DNA of 64,000 nucleotides, from assembly GCF_024138395.1 (NCBI RefSeq), contig NZ_JAMYDU010000002.1, positions 372,001 to 436,000 on the forward strand, written 5' to 3'. Source of the DNA: Pseudomonas mandelii (GTDB lineage Bacteria > Pseudomonadota > Gammaproteobacteria > Pseudomonadales > Pseudomonadaceae). The notes under the pieces were generated by a model, which was not told the DNA's origin, ran no database searches, and worked only from the letters and a program-made list of their open reading frames with translations. Positions 57,015 through 64,000 of the stretch are shown piece after piece (positions within the stretch are counted from its first letter, which is position 1; each line of letters begins with the position of its first letter). A program made the translations under genes and the position numbers.

Positions 57015-57191
57015 GGCCGGAAAATCCAGGATCGGGAGCGCAGCCGGGGGAATGTGTGGCTGCCAAGGTCGTGCAGTGTACAGGACTCAAGGGGTGTAGG
57101 GTCTGTTGACACTGGGTGAGGGCCGTGGCGGTTTATTCCTGTCGCCGGATGGTTCTATGATGGACTTCAATTCGGGAGTTGGGAGTCAGCG

Positions 57192-58355
57192 ATGCCTTTG
57201 CCGTCCATGAAAGATCAGTTCGCTGCGCTGATCGCCGCGCCGTCCGTCAGCTGTACCCAACCCAGCCTGGATCAAACCAATCGGCCGGTCATCGACTTGT
57301 TGGCGACATGGCTCGGGGAACTGGGTTTTGCCTGCGATATCCAGCAGGTCAGCCCCGGCAAATTCAATCTGCTGGCCAGTTTTGGTTCCGGCCCCGGCGG
57401 CCTGGTGCTGGCCGGTCACAGCGATACGGTGCCGTTCGACGAGGCGTTGTGGCAGACCGACCCGTTGAAACTGACGGAAGTGGACGGTCGCTGGGTAGGC
57501 TTGGGCAGTTGCGACATGAAGGGCTTTTTCGCCCTGGCCATCGAAGCCGTCAAACCCTTGCTCGACCAACCGTTCAAGCAACCCTTGCTGATCCTCGCCA
57601 CCTGCGATGAAGAAAGCTCGATGTCTGGCGCTCGCGCCCTGGCCGAAGCCGGGCGGCCATTAGGTCGCGCGGCGGTGATCGGCGAGCCGACCGGGCTGAA
57701 GCCAGTCCGGATGCACAAAGGCATCATGATGGAACGCATCGACATCCTCGGTCAGAGCGGCCATTCCTCGGACCCGCGCCTGGGCCACAGCGCCCTCGAA
57801 GCCATGCATGACGCCATGGGCGAATTGCGCGGCTTGCGCCTGGCGTGGCAGCGTGAATTCCGTAACCCGCAGTTCAGTGTGCCGCAGCCGACCTTGAACT
57901 TCGGCTGCATCCATGGAGGCGACAATCCCAACCGCATCTGCGGTCAATGCTCGCTGGAGTTCGACTTGCGTCCGTTGCCGGGCATGGACCCCAAAGCCCT
58001 GCGCGCGGCGATTCTGCAGAAGCTCAACCCGATTGCCGAACGGCATAAGGTGAAGATCGATTACGCGCCGCTGTTCCCCGAAGTGCCGCCGTTCGAGCAG
58101 GCCGAGGACTCGGAATTGGTGAGGGTCGCTGAAAAGCTCACCGGCCATCGCGCCGAAGCAGTGGCGTTCGGCACGGAAGCGCCTTATCTTCAGCGTCTTG
58201 GTTGTGAAACGTTGGTATTGGGACCGGGCGACATCGCCTGCGCCCACCAACCGGGGGAATACCTCGAAATGTCACGTTTGCAGCCTACCGTGCATCTATT
58301 GCGACAATTGATTGAACATTACTGCCTGACGCCGGCCAAAACAGCGATGCCGTAG
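57192..58355 (+). CDS. argE: Acetylornithine deacetylase
   Basis: Hydrolyses N-acetylornithine to ornithine in arginine synthesis. 387 residues of the M20 peptidase family: GHSDTVPFDEALWQTDP, GSCDMKGFFALA and CDEESSMSGARAL provide metal and catalytic residues, and AHQPGEYLEM the last His. In Pseudomonas, ArgJ recycles the acetyl group, and this ArgE is an additional copy (inference). A repeat separates it from argA. Confidence 0.92.
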   Translation: MPLPSMKDQFAALIAAPSVSCTQPSLDQTNRPVIDLLATWLGELGFACDIQQVSPGKFNLLASFGSGPGGLVLAGHSDTVPFDEALWQTDPLKLTEVDGRWVGLGSCDMKGFFALAIEAVKPLLDQPFKQPLLILATCDEESSMSGARALAEAGRPLGRAAVIGEPTGLKPVRMHKGIMMERIDILGQSGHSSDPRLGHSALEAMHDAMGELRGLRLAWQREFRNPQFSVPQPTLNFGCIHGGDNPNRICGQCSLEFDLRPLPGMDPKALRAAILQKLNPIAERHKVKIDYAPLFPEVPPFEQAEDSELVRVAEKLTGHRAEAVAFGTEAPYLQRLGCETLVLGPGDIACAHQPGEYLEMSRLQPTVHLLRQLIEHYCLTPAKTAMP

Positions 58356-58435
58356 GAGCTGCCGAAGGCTGCGCTCTTTTGATCTTGTTTTTAACATTCA
58401 AGGATCAAAAGATCGCAGCCTTCGGCAGCTCCTAC
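58352..58435. repeat. Inverted repeat, GTAGGAGCTGCCGAAGGCTG family
   Basis: GTAGGAGCTGCCGAAGGCTG and its inverse with inner arms TTTTGATCTTG and AAGGATCAAAAG. The left arm begins at the argE stop codon (TAG is part of GTAGGAG). It separates argE from argA. Confidence 0.9.
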
Positions 58436-58585
58436 AGGGAGCGCATGTAAATTGCCGATGTCCCAACCCGTATTCATGAGGAGAGCGCGCGTGTCGCCAA
58501 GCCTGTTCCGACGATAACCATCAGCCCGCTGTGCGTTTACTGCTTTACCCTTTTTTCGGCTGCTATTTATTACAGGCCCAGGTTC

Positions 58586-59884
58586 ATGCCCGAATACGTC
58601 AATTGGCTTCGTCACGCTTCGCCTTACATCAACGCCCACCGCGATTGCACCTTCGTCGTCATGCTGCCCGGCGACGGCGTGGAGCACCCGAACTTCGGCA
58701 ATATCGTCCACGATCTGGTGCTGCTGCACAGCCTGGGTGTGCGACTGGTGCTGGTTCACGGTTCGCGTCCACAAATTGAAACGCGCCTCGCTGCTCGCGG
58801 CCTGACCCCGCATTACCACCATGGCATGCGCATCACCGATGCGGCGACACTTGAGTGCGTGATCGATGCGGTCGGTCAACTGCGCATCGCCATCGAAGCG
58901 CGGCTGTCCATGGACATGGCCTCGTCGCCGATGCAGGGTTCACGCCTGCGGGTGGCCAGCGGCAATCTGGTCACTGCACGGCCGATCGGCGTACTTGAAG
59001 GTGTCGACTATCACCACACCGGCGAAGTGCGCCGGGTCGATCGCAAGGGCATCAATCGTCTGCTGGACGAACGCTCCATCGTGCTGCTGTCGCCATTGGG
59101 TTACTCGCCGACCGGTGAGATCTTCAACCTCGCTTGCGAAGATGTCGCTACCCGCGCGGCCATCGACCTGGGCGCGGACAAGCTGCTGTTGTTTGGCGCG
59201 GATCTCGGTCTGATCGACGAAAATGGCCGTTTGGTCCGCGAACTGCGCCCGCAACAAGTACCGGCGCATTTACAGCGTCTGGGCAGCAACTATCAGGCTG
59301 AGCTGCTCGACGCAGCGGCTGAAGCTTGCCGCGGCGGGGTGGCGCGCAGTCATATCGTCAGCTACGCCGAAGATGGCGCGCTGCTGACCGAACTGTTCAC
59401 CCGTGACGGTGGCGGTACGCTGGTGGCCCAGGAGCAATTCGAAGTTGTGCGCGAGGCGGCCATCGAGGACGTCGGCGGTTTGCTGGACTTGATCAGCCCG
59501 CTGGAAGAGCAAGGCATTCTGGTACGGCGTTCCCGCGAGGTGCTGGAACGTGAGATCGAACAATTCAGCGTGGTCGAACGCGAAGGCATGATCATCGCCT
59601 GCGCGGCGCTGTATCAGATCGCCGACTCGGATGCGGGGGAGTTGGCGTGTCTGGCGGTGAACCCGGAGTACCGCCATGGCGGTCGCGGCGATGAACTGCT
59701 GGAGCGCATCGAAACCCGCGCCCGTGCGCAGGGGCTGAAAACCTTGTTTGTGCTGACGACCCGGACGGCCCACTGGTTCCGCGAACGCGGCTTCGTGCCG
59801 AGCAGCGTCGAACGCCTACCGTCGGCGCGGGCATCGCTTTACAACTACCAGCGTAATTCGAAGATCTTCGAAAAAACCCTCTGA
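58586..59884 (+). CDS. argA: N-acetylglutamate synthase
   Basis: First step of arginine synthesis, feedback-controlled by arginine. 432 residues: N-terminal amino-acid-kinase-like domain (VLVHGSRPQIETRLAARG, about 50-67) and C-terminal GNAT acetyltransferase (ACLAVNPEYRHGGRGDELLERIETRA and FVLTTRTAHWFRERGFVPSS). Start ATG has CAGGTTC upstream. The last 40 nt overlap, on the other strand, the 3' end of the extended tauA reading frame. Confidence 0.93.
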   Translation: MPEYVNWLRHASPYINAHRDCTFVVMLPGDGVEHPNFGNIVHDLVLLHSLGVRLVLVHGSRPQIETRLAARGLTPHYHHGMRITDAATLECVIDAVGQLRIAIEARLSMDMASSPMQGSRLRVASGNLVTARPIGVLEGVDYHHTGEVRRVDRKGINRLLDERSIVLLSPLGYSPTGEIFNLACEDVATRAAIDLGADKLLLFGADLGLIDENGRLVRELRPQQVPAHLQRLGSNYQAELLDAAAEACRGGVARSHIVSYAEDGALLTELFTRDGGGTLVAQEQFEVVREAAIEDVGGLLDLISPLEEQGILVRRSREVLEREIEQFSVVEREGMIIACAALYQIADSDAGELACLAVNPEYRHGGRGDELLERIETRARAQGLKTLFVLTTRTAHWFRERGFVPSSVERLPSARASLYNYQRNSKIFEKTL

Positions 59885-60996
59885 CCTCCGGCTACCCAAA
59901 CCCTGTAGGAGCGAGGCTTGCCCGCGAAGAGGCCATACCTGCCGACACAAGTGTTGAATGTCAGGCCGCCTTCGCGGGCAAGCCTCGCTCCTACAGGGGG
60001 CGGGGTGTATTCAGTGATGTATTTCGCGCTGACGTACGGCGAATAATCCGGCAGCACCGTCTCGACCTTTCCTTGCTCTTTCAAGAACTTCGCCGTCTCG
60101 CCAATCGCCTTGGCTGTGCCGCCATCGAGCAGCGCCGTGGTCTGCTGCGCCTTGGCATCCGGGAATGCGGAGCCGGCCAGCAGTTCCGGCACATCGGCGG
60201 CATTGGCACCGGTCAATTTGGCGATTTTCTGCACCGGCACTGAATCGGCGGTCCAGCTGCCTTTATGGGCGGCATAGTCGGCGAATGAATCCAGGGTGAC
60301 CTTGGCAAATCGGGCCACGACTTCAGGATGCTTTTCGGCGTAATCCTTGCGAGCGACCCACACCTCGAAGGTCGGCGCGCCCCATTGGCCGACCTGCGCC
60401 GCGTCGGTCAAGGTCTTGCCGGTCTTGCGGATTTCCCCCAGCGCCGGCGACCAGACGAAGGCGCCATCAATGTCGCCCCGCTTCCAGGCGGCGGCGATTT
60501 GGGCCGGTTGCAGGTTCACTACTTTGACTTTCGAGGCGTCCAGGCCCCAGTGCTTCAGCGCGCCAAGCAGGCTGTAGTGGGAGGTTGAAACGAAGGGCGT
60601 GGCGATGGTCTTGCCGATCAGATCTTCCGGTTTATCAATGCCGCTGCCATCGCGCACCACAAGTGCTTCGGCAGCGTTGATCTGAGCCGAAACAATGAAC
60701 GCGACAATCGGCAGATTGCGCGAAGCAGCTGCCGCCAGCGGGCTTGAGCCGAGGTTGCCAATCTGCACATCGCCGGACGCAATGGCAGTGACCACCTCCG
60801 GGCCACTGTTGAAACGGCGCCAATCGATTTTCTGGCCAATGGTTTTCTCGTAAACACCATCGGCCTGAGGGACTTTGCTGGGGTCGATACCGGTTTGATA
60901 ACCGACCGTGAGAGTCGCCGCCTGGGCGGAAAAAGAAAACATCAGCGACACACAAACTGTAACAAATTGACTAGATAGTGCGCGTTTGACCATCAT
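59845..60996 (-). CDS. tauA: Taurine ABC transporter binding protein TauA with a REP-encoded C-terminal extension
   Basis: Periplasmic taurine/sulfonate-binding protein. From ATG 60996 (GGC-rich RBS AAAAGGCG upstream) it has a signal peptide (MMVKRALSSQFVTVCVSLM, cleaved near AQA-A) and a normal TauA body: GYQTGIDPSKVPQADG, SGDVQIGNLGSSPLAAAASR, GDIDGAFVWSPALGEIRKTG. About 330 residues match the family's usual length. Then the frame runs into a REP doublet and adds about 53 residues ([18 protein letters not shown], from the REP, then argA antisense). The native stop has been lost. No tauBCD genes are next to it. Confidence 0.8.
   Translation of the reverse strand: MMVKRALSSQFVTVCVSLMFSFSAQAATLTVGYQTGIDPSKVPQADGVYEKTIGQKIDWRRFNSGPEVVTAIASGDVQIGNLGSSPLAAAASRNLPIVAFIVSAQINAAEALVVRDGSGIDKPEDLIGKTIATPFVSTSHYSLLGALKHWGLDASKVKVVNLQPAQIAAAWKRGDIDGAFVWSPALGEIRKTGKTLTDAAQVGQWGAPTFEVWVARKDYAEKHPEVVARFAKVTLDSFADYAAHKGSWTADSVPVQKIAKLTGANAADVPELLAGSAFPDAKAQQTTALLDGGTAKAIGETAKFLKEQGKVETVLPDYSPYVSAKYITEYTPPPVGARLAREGGLTFNTCVGRYGLFAGKPRSYRVWVAGGQRVFSKIFELRW
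59901..59999. repeat. REP doublet inside the extended tauA reading frame
   Basis: TGTAGGAGCGAGGCTTGCCC and inverse GCAAGCCTCGCTCCTACAGG. It lies between argA and the conserved tauA sequence and is translated in the extended frame of tauA. Confidence 0.9.
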
Positions 60997-61071
60997 GGGC
61001 GTCGCCTTTTCGATAGTGATTGACGTATGGGGGATACGCAAAAGCTAATCGATCTAAAAAAAAGCCAACAA

Positions 61072-61155
61072 ATACCATTTAGGAATTAGCTTATGAGCCG
61101 ATAGGTTGTGTCCCGGTTCGGATCACTGGCGAAAAGCTATATTCCTAAATGGCAT
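61072..61155. promoter_or_regulatory. Imperfect long inverted repeat between tauA and the porin gene
   Basis: Left arm ATACCATTTAGGAATTAGC (61072-61092) matches in inverse the right arm AGCTATATTCCTAAATGGCAT (61134-61155), differing by single bases, with a 41-nt centre. The 366-nt gap between the divergent tauA and porin starts holds this and the palindrome at 61157-61180; no gene is seen in it. Confidence 0.5.
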
Positions 61156-61156
61156 T

Positions 61157-61180
61157 AAAAAGAATGAAATAATTCTTTTT
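61157..61180. promoter_or_regulatory. Perfect palindrome upstream of the porin gene
   Basis: AAAAAGAAT, 6 nt, ATTCTTTTT: perfect 9-nt arms. The ATTCTTTTT half also occurs before lsfA (62932-62940), and ATTCTTTATA before ssuE. The site may bind a sulfur regulator such as CysB; this is inference. Confidence 0.45.
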
Positions 61181-61362
61181 GGGTTTATGAGGAAATCATT
61201 ACCCTGCAGGGACCAAATCACTGCGGTTAGACCTTGGTCGTAGACACACATGGTTACGATTGACTTGTTAGTCACGGTCTGGCGCTAATCGCGCATCTGT
61301 GGATCTGGGGCGTTAGACCCGAGACCAAAGAACACAAAAATTAGAACGAGAGGAGCGAAACA

Positions 61363-62706
61363 ATGAAGAAGTCCACCTTGGCCCTGGCTGTGGCCGTAGG
61401 GGTTTTGGCGCAGCAGGCAGGCGCCGCCGGTTTCATTGAAGACAGCAAGGCTACATTGGGGTTGCGTAACTTCTACATCAACACCGATAACCGTGATGGT
61501 TCCGGTGCGAACAAGAACGAAGAATGGGGCCAGGGCTTCGATCTGCGCTTCATCTCCGGCTACACTCAAGGCACTGTTGGCTTTGGTCTCGATGCGATCG
61601 GCCTGTTGGGCGTACGTCTGGATTCCGGCGGCGGCACGAACGGCGCTTCCAACAACTCTTATGGCGGCACTGTTTTCCCAAGCGAATCCAATGGCGAAGC
61701 GGTTGATAACTTCTCCAGCCTGGGCCTGACTGCCAAAGCCAAGATCTCCCAGACCGAACTGAAATTGGGCACTCTGCAGCCAAAACTGCCGGTAATCGTG
61801 ACCAACGACGGTCGTCTGTTGCCGCAAACCTTTCAGGGTGGTCAGATCACTTCCGGCGAGATCAAGGACCTGACTCTGGTCGGCGGTCAGATCGAAGCCG
61901 TAAAAGGGCGTAACTCCAGCAACAACGAACAACTGAGCATCAGCGGTGCCAACGCTCGTACCGCCAACGGCCGCGACAGCAACAAGTTCATCTATGCCGG
62001 TGGTGACTACAAACTCACCAAAGACCTGACTGCGCAGTACTACTACGGCAATCTGGAAGACTTCTATAAGCAACACTTCCTGGGGCTGGTGCACAACTGG
62101 TCTATCGGACCGGGCGTGTTGAAGTCGGACTTGCGCTACTTCAACAGCTCTGATGACGGCGCTAACGGGAACGACCCGCTGTACTACAGTTCCGGCAACT
62201 ACAGCAGCACCTCCACTGGCAAAGGCAAGGTCGACAACAACCTGTACAGCGGCCTGTTCCTGTACACCGTTGCCGGTCACACCTTCGGGGGCGGTTATCA
62301 GGTCAGCAACGGCAGCAGCGACTTCCCTTGGCTGAACCAGGGCGACGGCTCGTCGGCTTACCTGACTACCGACAGTCAGATCGCCAAGTTCGCCCGTGCC
62401 GGCGAACGTACCTGGCAAGCTCGCTACTCGTACGACTTCGCCAAAGTCGGCGTGCCTGGTTTGACCGCTGGTATGGTTTACCTGCGTGGCGACAATATCG
62501 ACACCAACAGAACTTCTTCCGCGGCAGCAGGCAATAACAGCTCCGAGTGGGAGCGCGATCTGACCGTAGGTTACGTCGTGCCAGAAGGCCCGCTGAAAAA
62601 TGTTGGCATCATGTGGAAAAACGCTACATGGCGTACCAACATCCCGGGTGTTCGCTCCCAGGATGAAAACCGCCTGATCGTCAGCTACTCGATCCCGCTG
62701 TTGTAA
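61363..62706 (+). CDS. OprD family outer-membrane porin
   Basis: A 447-residue beta-barrel porin. Signal peptide (MKKSTLALAVAVGVLAQQA, cleaved near AGA), then OprD repeats: FIEDSKATLGLRNFYINTD, NEEWGQGFDLRFISGYTQGTVGFGLDA and a C-terminal strand RLIVSYSIPLL ending in a hydrophobic residue, as in OprD-type porins. GAGAGGAGC precedes the ATG. It lies between tauA and lsfA, both sulfur-starvation genes, so it may admit sulfonates. A strong terminator follows. Confidence 0.9.
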   Translation: MKKSTLALAVAVGVLAQQAGAAGFIEDSKATLGLRNFYINTDNRDGSGANKNEEWGQGFDLRFISGYTQGTVGFGLDAIGLLGVRLDSGGGTNGASNNSYGGTVFPSESNGEAVDNFSSLGLTAKAKISQTELKLGTLQPKLPVIVTNDGRLLPQTFQGGQITSGEIKDLTLVGGQIEAVKGRNSSNNEQLSISGANARTANGRDSNKFIYAGGDYKLTKDLTAQYYYGNLEDFYKQHFLGLVHNWSIGPGVLKSDLRYFNSSDDGANGNDPLYYSSGNYSSTSTGKGKVDNNLYSGLFLYTVAGHTFGGGYQVSNGSSDFPWLNQGDGSSAYLTTDSQIAKFARAGERTWQARYSYDFAKVGVPGLTAGMVYLRGDNIDTNRTSSAAAGNNSSEWERDLTVGYVVPEGPLKNVGIMWKNATWRTNIPGVRSQDENRLIVSYSIPLL

Positions 62707-62727
62707 CAGCGCTCGCTTAACCGACGT

Positions 62728-62768
62728 AAAAAAAGCCCCGCCCGGCATCTCGCCGGGCGGGGCTTTTG
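62728..62768 (+). terminator. Porin terminator
   Basis: AAAAGCCCCGCCCGGC and GCCGGGCGGGGCTTTT form a long GC-rich stem around ATCTC, followed by a short T tract. Confidence 0.9.
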
Positions 62769-62998
62769 CGTTTTCAAAGCGGGGTCACCCCCGTAATCCC
62801 GCCTTGAAAATCCCCTCTTTGCAGCAACTCAGGCCTTCTCGAACCTTCTCGGCGATGTTCGTCTTCATGTGCATTCAGGTCCAGTGAACAAATGTTTAAT
62901 ATTCACTTATGATCTAAACAAATCGATATTTATTCTTTTTCATCTCTAAAAAACACGGGCACAGTCGAGCTCAACAAGCACTCATCAGGAGCAGCACC

Positions 62999-63637
62999 AT
63001 GAGCCTCAGACTCGGCGATATCGCCCCCGATTTCGAACAGGATTCCAGCACCGGCACTCTCCGTTTCCACGAATGGCTGGGCGATAGCTGGGGTGTGTTG
63101 TTTTCCCATCCAGCGGATTTCACGCCGGTGTGCACCACTGAGCTGGGCTTCACCGCCAGGCTCAAGGATGAATTCGCCCAGCGTGGCGTCAAAGCCATTG
63201 CTCTGTCCGTGGACCCGGTGGACTCGCATCACAAGTGGATCGAGGACATCAACGAAACCCAGAACGCCATCGTCAACTTCCCGATCCTCGCCGACGCGGA
63301 CCGTAAAGTGTCCGACCTGTATGACCTGATCCACCCGAATGCCAACGACACCCTGACCGTACGTTCGCTGTTTGTGATCGATCCGAACAAGAAGATTCGG
63401 CTGACGATTACTTACCCGGCGAGTACCGGTCGTAACTTCAATGAAATTTTGCGGGTGATCGATTCGCTGCAGCTTACCGACAACTACAAAGTGGCTACCC
63501 CGGCCAACTGGCAGGACGGTGATGAAGTGGTGATCGTGCCATCGCTCAAGGATGAGGATGAAATCAGGCAGCGTTTTCCCAGGGGGTATCGAGCGGTAAA
63601 ACCGTACCTACGTCTGACGCCGCAACCGAATCGTTGA
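62999..63637 (+). CDS. lsfA: 1-Cys peroxiredoxin LsfA
   Basis: Thiol peroxidase of the Prx6 family, first known in Pseudomonas as a protein made in sulfate starvation. 212 residues with the active site FTPVCTTELG (peroxidatic Cys45) and no other Cys, so a 1-Cys mechanism. The Prx6-type C-terminal domain includes VVIVPSLKDEDEIRQRFP and GYRAVKPYLR. The upstream region is AT-rich with an ATTCTTTTT element. GGAGCAGCACC precedes the ATG. A REP doublet follows. Confidence 0.94.
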   Translation: MSLRLGDIAPDFEQDSSTGTLRFHEWLGDSWGVLFSHPADFTPVCTTELGFTARLKDEFAQRGVKAIALSVDPVDSHHKWIEDINETQNAIVNFPILADADRKVSDLYDLIHPNANDTLTVRSLFVIDPNKKIRLTITYPASTGRNFNEILRVIDSLQLTDNYKVATPANWQDGDEVVIVPSLKDEDEIRQRFPRGYRAVKPYLRLTPQPNR

Positions 63638-63639
63638 TT

Positions 63640-63736
63640 TTCTGTAGGAGCGAGGCTTGCCCGCGAAGGCGTCGTCATGGCCGCCATCGATGTCAGACGT
63701 TATGACCCCTTCGCGGGCAAGCCTCGCTCCTACAGG
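63640..63736. repeat. REP doublet
   Basis: TGTAGGAGCGAGGCTTGCCC and inverse GCAAGCCTCGCTCCTACAGG, right after lsfA. Confidence 0.9.
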
Positions 63737-63756
63737 TCTACCAAAGCAGGGGATTT

Positions 63757-63783
63757 CAGGCCGTTTCGACGGCCTTTTTTTTC
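63757..63783 (+). terminator. lsfA terminator
   Basis: AGGCCGT, loop TTCG, ACGGCC and TTTTTTTT: short stem with a strong T tract. Confidence 0.85.
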
Positions 63784-63797
63784 GCCTGAAAAAAGAC

Positions 63798-63860
63798 ATT
63801 CTTTATATTCTTATAAAGAATAACCAAATGAATAAATATGATTTATGGATATATAAATCA
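63798..63860. promoter_or_regulatory. Two palindromes upstream of ssuE
   Basis: First: ATTCTTTATA, TTCT, TATAAAGAAT (63798-63821, perfect 10-nt arms). Second: TGATTTAT, GGATAT, ATAAATCA (63839-63860, perfect 8-nt arms). They lie 75-135 nt before the ssuE start in AT-rich DNA, a placement expected for an activator such as CysB. The regulator is not proven. Confidence 0.5.
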
Positions 63861-63933
63861 CCTGTTAAGGTCATTTCCATCCAAGCGAGATCGCAAGCCG
63901 CGAATCGCCTACACCGCTCAAGGAATTGTCTGA

Positions 63934-64000
63934 ATGCTGGTCGTCTCACTCGGTGGCAGTCCCAGCCTACGCTCCCGTTCCGGGATTTTGCTGGAGCGCT
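63934..64000 (+). CDS. ssuE: NADPH-dependent FMN reductase SsuE (5' end only)
   Basis: The first 22 codons, beginning MLVVSLGGSPSLRSRSG, match the start of SsuE, which supplies FMNH2 to the alkanesulfonate monooxygenase SsuD. AAGGA lies 9 nt before the ATG. SsuE is usually the first gene of the ssu operon (ssuEADCBF) in Pseudomonas, so the rest should lie beyond the window. Context with lsfA and tauA supports this. Confidence 0.85.
   Translation, partial: MLVVSLGGSPSLRSRSGILLER

Overview
The window is a stretch of Pseudomonas chromosome, most likely from the P. fluorescens group. The evidence is the gene order from the hemY 3' end through dsbB, algQ, an FKBP isomerase and algP, then hemB-ppk-ppx, trxA-rho-ubiD, ssrS-zapA-pepP-ubiH, gcvTHP, argE and argA, which I recognise from Pseudomonas genomes. 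Other support comes from high G+C coding sequence, many intergenic REP doublets of the TCGCGGGCAAGC type, and the sulfur-starvation genes lsfA and ssuE at the right end. No rRNA, tRNA, prophage, CRISPR array or complete insertion sequence was seen.

Left part (1-7.7 kb): end of hemY, disulfide oxidase dsbB, the sigma-70-binding regulator algQ, a periplasmic FKBP isomerase, the histone-like KPAA-repeat protein algP, an ABC-F ATPase, a small MscS-like channel and a LysE exporter. An envelope block on the minus strand (7.9-12.6 kb) holds two paralogous COG3014 lipoproteins, YcfL, LpoB and a CsgG/LpoB-like periplasmic protein, all facing away from a cytochrome c-FTR1 iron permease. 14.8-19.3 kb has YaiI, ElbB, a sterol-desaturase-family membrane protein, DedA and hemB.

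Middle part: ppk and ppx converge on a terminator. A polar amino-acid ABC importer lies divergent from a FadR-type regulator. Then come trxA, rho with a long pyrimidine-rich leader, ubiD followed at once by a ferredoxin-flavin reductase, a ChaC-like glutathione cyclotransferase with palindromes upstream, glpT, a quinone reductase, a FliL-like protein, an EVE protein, a 49-aa membrane peptide, and 6S RNA between ygfA and zapA. The pepP-ubiH-ubiI operon and a ferric-iron ABC transporter follow.

Right part: gcvT-gcvH-gcvP (glycine cleavage), DUF2388, an NfeD/SPFH pair, an orphan GspE-type ATPase, an ACT-like small protein divergent from an Lrp/AsnC regulator, a CYTH-CHAD protein, argE and argA. 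The last 4 kb is a sulfur-starvation region: tauA (its 3' end fused to a REP doublet and overlapping argA, with no tauBCD next to it), an OprD-type porin, the 1-Cys peroxiredoxin lsfA, and the first 22 codons of ssuE. Inverted repeats with ATTCTT or TTTAT half-sites precede several of these genes.

Most of the window is ordinary core genome. The points most worth checking are the REP-fused tauA, the shared palindromes in the sulfur-gene promoters and at the ChaC-like gene, the five-gene envelope cluster, a 51-bp IS3-like remnant inside a REP doublet, and the small ACT-like and 49-aa proteins.
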